From Edolisoma coerulescens (Eukaryota; Chordata; Aves; Passeriformes; Campephagidae), in assembly GCA_013397115.1 (NCBI GenBank), contig VWZW01004700.1, forward strand, positions 2,561,559 to 2,625,558: a stretch of DNA of 64,000 nucleotides, read 5' to 3'. The notes beneath the pieces are model-generated. The model was not told the DNA's origin. It ran no database searches and saw nothing but the letters and a program-made list of their open reading frames with translations. Positions 21,144 through 33,727 of this stretch are shown in pieces (the stretch's first letter is position 1; every line of letters starts with the position of its first letter). Position numbers and translations under genes: made by a program.

Positions 21144-24100
21144 GTAACGACCCTCCCCGGCGGCCCCTTCCCCGCCCGGGAGAGGCGGCACGGCCAGGGT
21201 GAGGCCTCGGTCCCGGGGTCTGTGAGGGGGCAGTGGGACAGGGAGGGCGCTGAGCTCTGCCTAGCGGCCGGAGGGCTCTGTCACGTTGAGAAGGGTCTCC
21301 TGTGGGGTGGGTGCCACGAAGTACCCCCACTAGTAAATGCCCTGGTGGAGACGAACCCTTGGGGGCTGGCTGAGTTAAGAGAAGAACATTTTTAATGTGT
21401 AGTGAGGGAAACTTGGTCGCCGAGCAGAGTCCTCTCTGGCCTGAGGGTCTCTCACTCGATAGGTCAGGTCTGTGGCAGGAGCACACACGAGTAGTTCTCT
21501 TTTCACGTTGGAAAGTGTCCTTGTATTCTGCTGCTGGAGGGATGGATGCTTGTGGGGGTGGGCGTTGCATAATTGCAGTTGCAAATCAGGGAGTGGGAAG
21601 AGGCAAAACCCAAGAATATTCCCACAGTAGATGTATTTTCTCAAATATTTGGCTATTGGGTCATATTAATTACTATCCATGTTTTTAAAAATAATTTATT
21701 ATTTGACTTCTTAGTGCGTAAAATACTTTTGCCATGTGTTAAATTTAAATTTAGTCATATGTTTTAATTGGAACAAGCCTTTCTTGGGTATAGTTGTGCA
21801 ATACACAGACTGTAGTTGTGTGGTGTACAGAATGTAGTTACATGGTTTACATATATATTTACTGTCTTCGAGCTCTGATTTTACTTTTGCTTCCTGAGAA
21901 TTAAATGAAAAATCTAGGGACTACACAATATAAATTTATGATAGAGGGTTTTAATCAGTTTTTACATTAATCGTCAAAGCTTCTACATCCTCCATTTAGA
22001 ACCTTTAGAATTCTTTAAAAGCAGCTTCCTGCTGGATGATAGGACTTAAGAAGATTGTTGTCTTGAACTTATGATGATTTCTCCTCGAATAATACATCAA
22101 GTGACAGTATCTGATGTGGAAAACTGAAAAAGAATTGGTTTGAAGTTGCTATGTAGGGTGGTTTTAGCAGGGAATGGGGTAAGGAGGGACAGGCCTACAC
22201 TAGTTTCAGGCTGTCAGTGCTGCATATCTCAAATGAAGGAAGTAGGACAGGCACCAGCAAGGATTTAGGAAAAGAAATTGAAGTCTCTGAGGAGTAATCA
22301 ATGTCACCAGCAGCAGTGGAAACGTTGGGATCTGGTGATATCACAGGATTGAAAATCAAACTGTGAAGTTAGCATAACCTACCCAGTGTTTTGGGGAAGA
22401 TGTGGCATTTGTTGTAACTTTATTGCCTAGCTGGAGGTGTGTGTCTGGCCTAACTGAAACGAAGATACGTTTAAATCTCTGGATTCAGTCAGGAAGAACT
22501 AGATGCAGGATTGTCTAAACTCTGGCATGTTTTTATACTCCACATGTTTTTTTGAAGCTTATTTCTGGAAATTTGTGATGAGAACTTAGATTTGTTTCCT
22601 CAGTGGAAGATTTGAACTCAGTTTTTCATAAGATATTAACTCAGGTTATTTCATAAGATTTGGGGCAAATTTTTCATGACTGTATATAATAGCCCTCTTA
22701 CTGGTAGTTTTGTCCAGTTTCCCAATTGTTGGCATTCCCAGCTATTTTTCTAGGCCACCCCCTTTTTCTGCAAGTCCAGGAGAATTGCAGATTATTTTTT
22801 GTGGGCTGAATTTTTGGTGCTATCCTTGGATGAAGTAGTGGCTTGAAATGGACCACGTTTACTTGGCAAAACAGATGTGAACATAGAATTCTTTACTTTG
22901 GTGCCTGTTCACAGGAGCAATTACTGAGAGGGATCTGTTGGCATCGTATCTGTGGTGCATGACATCCATTTAGAGGTAGCAAGAATTTCATATGTACACT
23001 TCAAAGCTGCGTGGATATCCTAGAATCCCAATGTTCCCTTAGAAGTATAGGGCACTTTTATCCCCACCTCACTGTAGAGGAGCACACAATGCAATTGCCT
23101 GTTGTGTAATTTTTTAATACTGCCCTTCAGAAAGTAGCAGTGATGATGCCCAAGTGACATTCTAGGCCATTGTGACTTTTCAATGGGAGTCTTGTCAAAA
23201 TAATTCACTTTTTTTCTTTGACTGCTGCAACAATAACACAAGACTTCTAAGGGAGAGTCTTTTTCAGAATTTTTTTTTTGCTTTAAAAATAATTTAGAGT
23301 AGATGTTCTGATTTTATGCTGAACAATTTGTGCAGTAGTTGACTCAGTGTTTTCTTGCATCTGAATCTCTGACTGTACTTCAGATGTGCTTTATACTTTT
23401 TTCTCTCACTAAAAAGGAGACTCGCTCTTGAAATAGTTACAAAATTTGCCTCTTAGTCTTGTAATATTCCTCTGTTGTTATTGTATTTTCTGTATGCCTT
23501 GGCAAATTTGCATGTGAGGATACAAGTTGCATACAAGGGAAAAAGGTTAGAGACAGAATTTTATCAAGTACATAGTTTTTAATCTTGCCCATCTCCTGCA
23601 TGCTGCTGCCAAATGATAGGCTGCTTAACAAGCATGGGAAGCGGTAATTAGGGTTTTCCAGCCCTTTCTTTAAACATGAGTTCAGTTTTCACTAAAAACC
23701 ACAACTTTTCAGGTTTTGTGGAAAGAGGAAGAACTTGTTCTTAGACTATGAACTGTTTGTGAAAACAGTGTATTTTTTAATGTTTGTGTCAATTGACATG
23801 TTGGCAATTGTCAAGTTCCTCCTGAAAATGATGGGACAAAAATGTTGGGGCTTTATTGGTAGAGCACTAAATGTAAATACACAGTACAGTGGTGTAAACT
23901 GTCCTAATCTTGCTCCTACTTGTGTGAATGCTGTGAAGCAGAGTAAATGTCTCAAGGCTGCCACCGCATGCCACCTCTACTTCAGATGACTGCAGTGATT
24001 TCTCCTACTACCTTCTCTTTTAATATATCAGTATAATTGATACCAGCCATTCTTTTTAAATGTTTCAATGTGCTAGTTCTTCTGCACAATAAACCACATA

Positions 24101-27100
24101 CATTCATGTTTCTTGGAGCAGCTGTCCAGTTTTTCATAACTCATGACAGTAATAGATGGCGTTCTATTCTTTATTCCAGCTTTATTTTTATTTTTGAACT
24201 TTCAGGGAATTTTTATCCCTACCTCTGTAGGACATCACCAATTTATTTTGTAAAATCTGTATATAATGACTGTAGGATACTGTACTCATACTTTGGTTTT
24301 TTTTTCATTTTTAGGGAGGAAATCTCTTGCTCTTTCAGGTTGCAGTTCAAATTTTTCTGATCTTTATGCTGGGATTGGGTGCCTCTTAACGTTTTCTAGG
24401 TTTTCCTTTTCTAGAGTTTGCTGATGTACTCAATGATAAATAAGATTCTGGTCAGACTAAGAATTAATGTTTTCTCCTATGAACTGGATTTATAAAAGTA
24501 TAATTATTTGCTAGGATGTATTTTTCTTGTTAAGAGACTAGGTGGTATGCAGCAAGTCAAACCTTCTTGGAACAAGAAAATCCTTTTGACAGGTCTTTCC
24601 CAGAATTGTAGTTTAGTTAGTTCTTTTGGTTTAAGGAACAGCTTCCTACCTGGAAGACCTCTAAAATAGCTTATAATCACTACCTGATAATTTTCTAGAG
24701 AAAAAAACCAAGACAACAGAATGAGTTTCTACCCAGGTTTTATACTGAACTTCTCTGCATCTCCTTTAGACTTTCTCATATATAGTGATAGATATGTGTA
24801 TCTATATGCACACACATATGGCACTGGTATCTTTTGGCCAGAATAAAGCAGTGCCTGGATTTACTGATCTACTGATTTATTTGTTGTATTTTAAATGCTT
24901 GCGTTATGAAAGCAGAGGATGAATGAGGGAGAGAGGAATGAGACACATTCTATATTTCCTATTGTTCTTGTGCCCTTTTGTCTCTTCATTTTTGCCTCCT
25001 GCCCCGTCTTCACCTTCCCCCCTCCCCCCTGCCATTAAGAGCTGATGCTGAAGTCTTAGCTGTGTTTCTCTGTCCCAAGATTGTTGCTTGCTTTTAAGGA
25101 ACAAGATAATATTTCTAGTCTCTTGTATTCTACTTGGTGCTTTGCAGCCAGTTATACCGGTCACCACCTTCTTCCTTGTTTCTCATAGAGTTTTCATAAA
25201 TGCTTTCTTTCTTGCAGCCCTTCAGGGTATATCACGTGATGTTCTGTAGTTCAAGAGCTGAGTATTCTATTTAAACATCTAGAAACAGAAATCATTAAAA
25301 TGTCTGAGTCATTAGGATTTTTCTATGATTCGAAGACCTGTGGTGTTGATACTATCACTTGAACACCGGACCTAGCATCTGTACGGTTACAGTGTTGTGA
25401 AGGAGGGGGAGGTGCTTTGAGCAGGGTGTTTGGTGATGACATTCCGGAGGTTGACATGTCTTTCTTACTGTCAATAGGTTTTGTCTTAAACTGCCTTAGT
25501 GTTAAGTGCGATTTGGTCTCATAGCATGTTTGTCAGAGTTGGAGAATATGAAAATAATTTTAAAACTACAGCATGCTTATTTCTTTGATCTCCTTTGCCT
25601 CTCAAGTATTCCAGATAATCTGTTATTTGACAATGACATTGGTTTTGATCAGTTTTTGGCTGTTTCTGATGGTTTCACTAACTCTTCTCAAGCACTCACA
25701 ATGCCTTGGCGTTAACGGTGCTGTTGGAACCCTTTTGGTATGGGTTATTTTTTTTTTCTTCTTTTTTCTCATTTTAGCAGGCATTACTCTTTCCATGAGC
25801 AGGTGGAAGTGTTCTCTTTATGGGCATCTCCAGTCAGGGGTACTGTGTGCTTTCTCTTTTCTTGCTGTTACTAAAAAGTTCAGTCCCTCTGCTTTTCTGT
25901 TTAGTGCATCTTTTGTTACGCAGCTCTTTGACCAAGAGACTCAGCTAAAGGTTATGCTTTTTATTTTTCAGGGCTCTGCTTATATTGTAAACATACTGTG
26001 CATGGGGTTTTTTGGTGGCAAGAAGGGGATGATGGCAGCAACGTATACTTGAATGCTGCCTTTAAGGCTGCATATAACCTGTTCAGAGAGGAAAAAAATT
26101 TGAAACAAAGAAGCAAAATGAATGATTTATTACTTTAATACCTACCTGCAAAATATTTTTTCCTCTTTGATTTGTCTCAACACATACTTGTTCAGTAATG
26201 AAATATGTGCTTTTCTGCAAGGTATAAGCTCTGTCTTTCTGCTTACTAGTGTCTAACCAGCAGAGAGAGTGAAAAAGAAGAGTTTTAATCTTGTAGGCCA
26301 GTTTTGCAGACATTATATACCTATTCTCATTTGAATTTTTTGCTGTTTTTCTCCATGTTCATGAGTTGTGCTTTTCCTTGGCTGTGAAGACTTTTATTTT
26401 CCCTAAACACACAGACTTTCCGGCTTCTTGACTATTTGCTGTAGCAAACTGCGTGGTGTTTATTGTAGTTAATGCAACTTTCCTTACTGATTGTGGATGC
26501 TTTTTGTATTTGTATAATTTCTACATCTGTGAAATAGTTCCTTGATGTATAAATGTGTACACCCATGTGCCTTCTCCTCGCCTTGCTTCCCTTGTTTAAC
26601 ACCAATCCGTATGGCCTGTGTGCTTTTACAATTACTTTAAATTTTTTGCTTTTACTTAGATGGTTGGCAGTGTCACGTCTGTTTTGACTCAGGAGTTCCC
26701 TTAGTGGTCATTCACTTTAATTTTTATTATTTTTATATATCACAGAATTGCATCTCCTAATATGAAGGGTTGGTTTTTTTTCAGATCACTGTTCTTCCAC
26801 TGTTAAGATTTGTCAATCTTTTCTGTCCATGCCTTCCTTCCTTCCCCTATTTTGTATTTGTTTCTAGAAAGTGTTGTGTGACAACGTATTTTCCATAAAT
26901 TCTCAATGATCTGCTGTTCTTCAAAGTTTCTTTCTTTTTTTTTCCCTTTCCCTCCTCCTGCATATGGAATACATTGTCTATATTAAACACTACAGCACCA
27001 GCTATTCTTCAGCTCATCTTCTACTTTAATAGTGCCCTTGGCTGTCATGTGGAGTCAACTTGTTACTTCAGTCTTGCAGCAAAATGCCCAGTAACTTTCC

Positions 27101-28024
27101 GGTGAAGGATTTACATGTTGCAGCCACCCAGCCTTGCTGCAGTGTGTGTGTGGTTGTATTTTCCTGTGCTGTGTTCAGTGCTGGCTCTATTGCAAGCTTG
27201 CAGCCAAGTTGTGTTTTGAGATTTGCTAGGAGTCTGGGGGGGCTGGATAGCTGGGAATGCTAGAGACCAGGGAAAGGCTAGGACTGCTTGTAAAGGACAA
27301 CAAATGGTAGTAAATGGGAGTTGAAAGTGCTGGAAGAAATCACAGGGTGTTACTGAGTGATTTGAGACTCTGTGAGAGAGAACTAAGGGCAAAATATGGT
27401 GGTGTTATGTAATTAGGGATTTTGTTGCATCCTGTCCCTATGTACATTCACAAAGATGCAAGAGAAGCTGCCCCAACAGCTCTTACAGTACTCAGCTCTT
27501 GGAATTTCAGTGTTCTGCTGCTACCTGGGAAGTGCTACTATATGTTCCCAGAACCATCCTGACTTCAGAATTCTGGTTTTAATGATGTCATTCACTGGCT
27601 GATGAGTGGTACAGTTTAGAAACTGATTACTTCATGTGGGTGAAGGATTGGTTTATAGTTAGAGAACAACGTGGCATCCTCTAGGCAGTAAGGGGCATGT
27701 GTTTGCATGCTGACTGTTTTTTGAGAGAAGGTAAACTTTCTTTGTCTGTTTCTACTTTAGCAAAGGAAGTGGTTTGAAGAGTGGATTGGTCGCATGCTGC
27801 TTTGAATTGAGCAAACATAAGTGGGAAACTGATAATGACAAAAATTGTCATAACTTTATTCATCTTATATGATAGTTGATTAAAATTTTGTTGCTGCACA
27901 TTAAGTATTTTATTTTCATTGGAATATATTTTTCTTTGTAATAATTTATTCTGTCTGCTTGTGTGAAAATTTGCTTCAGTTCTTTCTCCTCCAAACAAAT
28001 AAATAACTTTTGTTTTTCTTTTAG
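21144..28024 (+). other. STK3: STK3 intron 1 (6,881 bp)
   Basis: GT donor at 21144 and a pyrimidine-rich acceptor ending TTTTAG at 28024, phase 2. The first roughly 120 bases are still CpG island. The rest is AT/T-rich, with a three-unit 22-bp tandem repeat (21791-21856) and a C-rich tract near 25012-25030. No additional exon or mobile element was recognised. Confidence 0.85.
21791..21856. repeat. Three-copy 22-bp tandem repeat
   Basis: Three consecutive 22-base units starting TAGTTGTGCA (21791), TAGTTGTGTG (21813) and TAGTTACATG (21835). All start TAGTT, and each contains a related TACA/CACA segment in its second half. A diverged minisatellite-like array in STK3 intron 1. Confidence 0.65.
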
Positions 28025-28105
28025 CAAACTGAAAAAGCTAAGTGAAGATAGTTTAACTAAGCAGCCTGAAGAAGTGTTTGATGTTCTGGAGAAGCTTGGT
28101 GAAGG
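28025..28105 (+). CDS. STK3: STK3 exon 2: kinase N-lobe start
   Basis: 81 nt encoding, with the split codons, residues 8-35: the basic segment KLKKLSEDSL, then TKQPEEVFDVLEKLGEG. The last residues are the first part of the glycine-rich ATP-binding loop (GxGxxG), completed in exon 3. Every residue from KLKK onward matches the human protein as known to me. Bounded by TTTTAG and a strong GTAAGT donor at 28106; both ends are phase 2, so the exon is a multiple of three. In the family this segment leads into the kinase fold of a cytoplasmic Ser/Thr kinase of the Hippo pathway. Confidence 0.97.
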
Positions 28106-28535
28106 GTAAGTACAGCTATTTACAGGGGCAGAGGATCAGAGGGAAACAATCCATAAAGCATATGTTGGAATATTAAGTTACAGCGACAGTGACTGTAAGT
28201 GTCCTATGGAATGCCGCTGTAGACAAGTTTTACTACTAAAGCAAATGCATGAATCAGTAGATTTCCACACTTTCCCTAATATATTTATGGATTTTTGATG
28301 TCTGTTGTTTGTTAACACAGCAAATGTACTTGCACCTGTAATGGAATTAGAAACTCTAAATCTTGACAAAGATGCGTTCTTCAGTCTTTTCTGAGAACTG
28401 ATAGAACTGATCTTTTTGCAGCCTGAAAAACCCTCAAACTTCTGCATGAGAATATGGCTTCTGTGACTTTTTGTGCGTAATGGAAATCAGGAGCAGTTTG
28501 TCTTGTTTTTTAAAAAATTTGCCTTTTATTTTTAG
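28106..28535 (+). other. STK3: STK3 intron 2 (430 bp)
   Basis: A short GT-AG intron, phase 2, with donor GTAAGT and acceptor TTTTTAG. No element was recognised inside it. Confidence 0.93.
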
Positions 28536-28664
28536 GTCTTATGGTAGCGTGTTTAAAGCAATACACAAAGAATCTGGACAAGTTGTAGCAATTAAACAGG
28601 TCCCTGTGGAGTCAGATCTTCAAGAAATAATTAAAGAAATCTCTATAATGCAACAATGTGACAG
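28536..28664 (+). CDS. STK3: STK3 exon 3: glycine loop and catalytic lysine
   Basis: 129 nt encoding residues 35-78, from SYGSVFKAIHKESG through QVVAIKQVPVE and ending IMQQCD plus part of a serine codon. It completes the GxGxxG loop (GEGSYG) and contains the VAIK motif, whose lysine (residue 55 here, 56 in human) anchors ATP phosphates. The helix C region, with the conserved glutamate expected to pair with that lysine (EIIKEISIM), follows. Donor GTAGGT at 28665, phase 2 at both ends. The translation matches the human protein throughout. Confidence 0.97.
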
Positions 28665-30610
28665 GTAGGTATGGCATTCCTGTTCCCTTTTTAAGAGTCT
28701 ATGTGAAAATGTATTTGTACTTGTGAAAATAGCTGAAGTATAAGCAGCTGCAAACATTTTAATGGAAAAGTGAATTGTCCAACATAGGCTTTTTAATTAA
28801 AGGAACCACTTTGTGAACCTCCACTCCTCTCCTTAGTTTGGGTTGAAGGAAGTACAAATAGTGTACATAACAGAAACTGTTGAAAGAATAAATACTGGCC
28901 TCTGCTTAGAATTCTCCATGCTTGCTTCACTTTACTTGCACTGTTAAGGCCGAAGGTTACTGTTTCCTTTAAATGTCTTAGGCTTTATGAAATTTTGAGT
29001 TACCTATTCCAGAAGATTGATAAAGATGTTTCTAGCAGAAAATTAATGGTCAGCAGATAACTTCCAGAACAGTATTCTCTTGGCTGCCTTTTTCATGCAG
29101 GAACATAACTTTTAAAAAGTGATCAATCTGGTAATAATGCTGTTGGACTATTACCTTACACTTGTTCACAAATGCTCTATCTTATGATTGCAGGTGTTGT
29201 AGAAATAGAAGCCTTGATGCAAGGATGCAGAAATTACTTTGCGTTTTCTGTCTGTCGAGTTTTGGGCTGCAACTTCAAAATCAGATTTATTAGTGTCAGT
29301 CTTTAGGCAAATATGAACAGTGTTTTGAGATTGCACAGCGCTTGATGTTTTGAAAAGATCATCTTGTCCTGGTTGATAATAACACCCAATTGTTGCTGCA
29401 AATACTAGCGTAGTATAAATGTGGCAAGAGATGGTCCTGAAAATCAGTGGGTTTTCCTTAGAAGTAATACAGCCTTCCTCACTTCACAAGTTTATAAGGA
29501 GCAAGATCAATATGTCGTGCTTGTAAATGGTAGACATTTGGACTAATTAGGAGGAGACTGACCCACCTTTCCTTCTGAAAAAGCAAATTCATTTAGTGCT
29601 AACAGTTGCTCTTAAATGAAATAGTTTTTTGATAGTGTTGGACCTGTCTTTTTGTAAAGGTAGTATCATGTTGCAGGAGGCAGCCATAGGTCCTCTCTTC
29701 TTCTTATATCAGTTGTCTATGTAAAGAATGTTGCTGCCAGAAGTGCTGATGCTGAAATACGGTTCCTTGCTCCAAAACAAAATGGTGTTTATTCCACCCC
29801 ACAGTGTAGGTGTTCTGATGAGAAACCACTGTCTGAAATCTCAGTATCTCACTTCCTGACTTTGTGGGAGATAGATGGCAATCGCACTGTAGCCTTCTTT
29901 GTTTAAATTCCTGCAAAAAACCCCACCCTAAACCTTCAGTCTTTTATTTCCATAAATACATCATCTAATAACTTCTGAAGGATGATCCTTTTTATGTTTA
30001 CTGCATCAGTTTCTGCCTTTCTTTTGCAAGTGACTCCAAGGAAGCATTATGTCAAGTAACAAACTGATGAGTAGCAAGGCAATACGTTCTGTTTGTGACA
30101 ATACTGTCACTTCACATGGGACACTTCAATGCATTTGCAAATCCAGAAGGCTTCAAACCAACACTAAATTCTCTTTAATATGAAAGTCTAGCTCTGTGCT
30201 TGAAATGAGTTCATGCTTGCAAAACTGGGAAAACATGGGTGAGTTTCCATGTTATTTTGCTCTGGGGAGAAGAAAACAAGGCAGTCTTTTTAAGAAGAGA
30301 AACATTCAAGAGAGGGCTTAGAGGAGGGAAAAACAAAGCTTTCTATTGGATGACTAATGTTTAGGAAAACTGTCTGTATTTGAAGATTGCTGAAAACTTA
30401 TATACATAGTAGTGCCTTTATAATTTTATTAAGTAATCAGTATTTAACAAGGCATTGGTTAAGCTAATTACAGATTTAAAATGTGTTTAAATTTACATTT
30501 AAAATGTGCTCTTTGGCTGTGTCAAACCATAGTTTTTAACAACAGGTGTGCTGGTGATTTTTTTTTTTCTTGTACTACATCTTTTTATCTAACTTTTTTT
30601 TTCCATCTAG
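28665..30610 (+). other. STK3: STK3 intron 3 (1,946 bp)
   Basis: GT donor at 28665 and acceptor CATCTAG ending at 30610 behind a long pyrimidine tract. Phase 2. No recognised repeat body or extra exon. Confidence 0.92.
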
Positions 30611-30725
30611 TCCTTATGTTGTCAAGTACTATGGCAGCTACTTTAAGAACACAGATCTATGGATTGTTATGGAATATTGTGGAGCTGGCTCTGTTTCAGA
30701 CATAATTAGACTGCGTAATAAAACG
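30611..30725 (+). CDS. STK3: STK3 exon 4: kinase hinge
   Basis: 115 nt encoding residues 78-116: PYVVKYYGSYFKNTDLWIVMEYCGAGSVSDIIRLRNKT in two overlapping stretches. WIVMEYCGAG is the hinge that holds the adenine ring and links the two lobes, followed by helix D. It enters in phase 2 and leaves in phase 0 at a GTGAGT donor (30726). No deviation from the human sequence was noticed. Skipping this exon alone would shift the reading frame, unlike skipping exon 2, 3, 5 or 6. Confidence 0.97.
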
Positions 30726-32639
30726 GTGAGTTTGTTTTTTTTTTAAAGTATGTATAGCACTTCTTAAAATCAACTTGTGAATTACGATTAGAAGCCAGAA
30801 TAAAAGCTGGAGTTACAAGACAAGATCTTGGCTGATGCCAAGGGGCCTGTCTGTGCCTTCGTTCCCAGGAAACAAGTTCATGCAGTTGCTGACTGTCTTT
30901 GTGCGTTCCTCTGTGAAATGATCACCGGCAGAAGCAAATGCATTTTGATATACAAAGATCTTGGGAATTTCTTGAAAATTTCTGCTTTGTAGAAGGCAAA
31001 ACTGTGGCTTCTTTCCCCTACCCCTTCCACCTTACCGTCTGTCAGCAGCCACTTAGTAGCTGCATAGTTTGGAAGCAGGCAAAAAATTTGTCTCGCTCTC
31101 AGTCAGTAATTGGGGAGCATGACAAGTAACTGGCATTACTCAAGGAATGAGAAGGGGAAGAGATGCCAATTAAGGAATGTGAGAGGGAACCAAAATGAGG
31201 GTTGTATGGAAGTGTCTTAATGGACTTATAACAGCAGTAATATAGTGGAAGCCTGTAGGAAGCAGGTTTTGTTAGTTCTAATTAAGAAATAGCTTCTCTG
31301 AAGAGTGTTTTGTTGTGGGTGTCAAACAACCTCGAATTCCTTTGAGTCCATTGTTTTCAGTAACGGGCTGTAACATGAGGTATTCTTTTTACCATCAAGT
31401 ACTCTGAAGTGATGCTACTTGCTGGGCTTCACATTTTGTAAACACTCCCTGAAATACTCCTTGCACCTTACTTGGGAGCAGAGGGGGAAAGTAAAGGAGA
31501 GAAAAGCAATGTTTAGGCCTAGAAAACAAGACATAAAGGAAAATGGAATCAGGTTTATTAGGAAGTGGAGGTGATGTCAAGACTAAAGGGAGCCCCTTTG
31601 GAAAAGATGGCTTGTATCAGGGCTGCTGTAATGTTGAGCTGATGGCTAGGGAGATGCCAAAACCAATGTGAGATTGCTGGAGTTCTGCAATCTCCAAAAT
31701 CGGTGTTCTTGCAGTTGTGTATTATCCAAGGATCAGTAGCTCCAATAAGAAATGGCACAAGCTAGTCCAGAATTTAAGAAACCAAAACAAACCATAACCC
31801 ATTTAAAACAGAATTTAGAAAAAAAAAGGAGCAAACTTGTTTGCGCATTGATAGAAAATGCTTGAATTTTTATTTTAAAAAAGGTGTGCATGTGAATGTG
31901 TGTGTACTTACATAAAATCAGGCTATCTAGTTTTTCTTACATCTGTTGTAGGATATTGACATAGTGGATATATTAAAGATTAGAGGGGGAAGAGATATTG
32001 GAGCCTTGGAGCAAATGCATACTGGTGATCAGACAAACTACCTCCTCTACTGCTGTTTGTGGTTAAAGTCTATGTGATTAAATAGCGTGAATTCTATTTT
32101 ATGAAACTAAACACATAGATACCAGTGGTAAAACTTTTGTAAAGGCAAGTCATGGAGTGCATGGCTAGTAGAGTTCTGTAAAGGAGTTGGTGAGGACACA
32201 ATTAATGCTGGCTGGTGTAAAGTTGGTTGGATGTGCTGAAATGTTTATGGAGAGACTTCCACACCAGAGACTCTTCCAGCAAATACAGCTGTAATCTGGA
32301 GTAAATGGGAAGTTCTGTCACAGGTGGGTAATTGTTTTAAATATAAAAAAGAGGGTGTAGGTGGTCATTTTTGGCCTAATACTTGGGTCTGTGCTATCCT
32401 GTTTCAGAAGGAGGGTAGAAATACTGGTGAGAGAGGTTATATTTCTAGTGGTTGAAACTGGGAAAGACTTGAAAGGCTTTGTGGTATTGAGAGAATAAGC
32501 ACAAGTAAATGTGAAGAAATACATTTGGCTTGGTGGGGAAGGCAAAGTCTTTATATTCAGGTTCATGAGCACTTCAGCTTAACTTATAGAAATAGTTGAA
32601 AAAGTGGTTGTCAGAGATCACAGTGGTACCAAGGACACA

Positions 32640-33150
32640 GCAGAACTGTGAAAATTAAAGAAGGTAACAAGGGTGATCGGAAGTAAAGACTGCTTCGCTA
32701 GAAGCAGATAACAAATGCATTTGGATATTTCTGTGATGAGAAGAGGTATCTGGAGAGAGAGACACGACGAAAGGTTTTGAAAACCGTGAGTAGCACCAAG
32801 AAAGTAAGATACGGGTATCTCACTGTTTATTACAAGAGATCACTTGTGATAGCAGATACAAAGCAAAAATTTTTTCTTTGGACATGATGATGAGGGTCAC
32901 TGTATAGTTATAGAAGTTCTTGTAGATGCTGCGAGTTGATTTTCAAAAGACAGCTAAATAAGACCAGGAAAAAATGACTGTGACTGCACTCAAATGTGTA
33001 ATGACCAGAGCAGGAAGTCCATGTGCTTCAGATCTCTGGGAAGGTGAAGCAGACAACTGTCACAGTTTACTTGGCATGTACTTACATTCAGGCAGGCTAC
33101 CAGGCTAGACAGAATTTTCATTCTGGTGTAGAATAGGGAGTGTTCTAGTG
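32640..33150 (+). mobile_element. Old, degraded CR1-like LINE fragment (3' portion), sense
   Basis: Resembles the 3' part of ancient CR1/L3-type elements: a segment like AAGAAGGTAACAAGGGTGAT near 32660, then a long diverged body, then a closing part with AGGCTACCAGGCTAGACAG near 33095. The match is from memory of consensus phrasing and is weak in places. No intact open frame. Confidence 0.4.
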
Positions 33151-33380
33151 CCTATGACAAAAAAATAAGCAAAGCACACTTCGCCATTTCTCCCTTGCTA
33201 TGACTCTGTCTTGCAAGTTTTGGAAGATTTAGGCAGAGGCTTTGGACTTGTTTGAGTTCTCTTGCTCTTTGTGGAACAGTGGCCTGATCACCCAGACTGT
33301 GTGTGATGGGAAGCTTGTGACTCTTATTACTGGAATGAAGCTGCTTGAAGTACTTGAGCATTCTGTTGATGACCTTACAT

Positions 33381-33413
33381 TTTATTTATTTATTTATTTA
33401 TTCATTCATTCAA
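33381..33413. repeat. Compound microsatellite (TTTA)n then (TTCA)n
   Basis: About five TTTA units followed by three TTCA-type units. A typical simple repeat in intron 4. Confidence 0.85.
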
Positions 33414-33659
33414 TGGAAATAAGAAATGGTTTTGTAAGGAGAAAGTTAGTATCTTCACTTGCAAACAAGGAGAGAGTTGTTTCTTATTTTGTCAGAATAT
33501 TTACTGAATACAGTCAGACACTTAGAGTTAGGTATTCTGTAACTTCCCTAATTTGTCTAATGAAGACTGTGGCTGAGCCAAGGAAAAATTTATTTCCTGC
33601 TTCTTCATATTTAAGGAAAAGAAATTGAGAAAGTTGAAGTAAGAACCCTTTAATTCAAT

Positions 33660-33727
33660 GGCTGTTAGGATTATCATTTGGACTTGACCTTAAAGGTATC
33701 TTCCAACCTAAATGATTCTATGATCAT
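33660..33727 (+). mobile_element. CR1 LINE 3'-end fragment, sense
   Basis: Contains the CR1 tail phrase in sense orientation: TTGGACTTGACCTTAAAGG followed by TCTTCCAACC and ATGATTCTATGATC. CR1 elements end in short ATTCTATG-type repeats, which are visible here. Only the last 70 or so bases are recognisable, as expected of a strongly 5'-truncated copy. Confidence 0.7.

Larger units (their letters stand above)
20530..21260 (+). promoter_or_regulatory. STK3: STK3 CpG-island promoter and 5' UTR
   Basis: A CpG island directly around STK3 exon 1. It is TATA-less and carries GC boxes (GGGCGGGGC at about 20870-20880 and GTGGGCGGGGCT at 21014-21025), a ZNF143-like element (20893-20911), and a CCAAT box (21094-21098) 23 bases before the start codon. 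These are typical features of broadly expressed housekeeping promoters, which fits STK3. The transcription start site cannot be placed from sequence, and part of the 5' UTR or promoter is masked by N (21102-21121). Long open frames on both strands here are products of GC composition, except that one + strand frame is in phase with STK3 (see findings). Confidence 0.75.

Noticed and set aside
20526..21191. 221-codon minus-strand open frame across the STK3 promoter
   Set aside because: It spans the N run, is Pro/Arg/Ala-rich from CpG-island composition, has no domain and overlaps STK3 exon 1.
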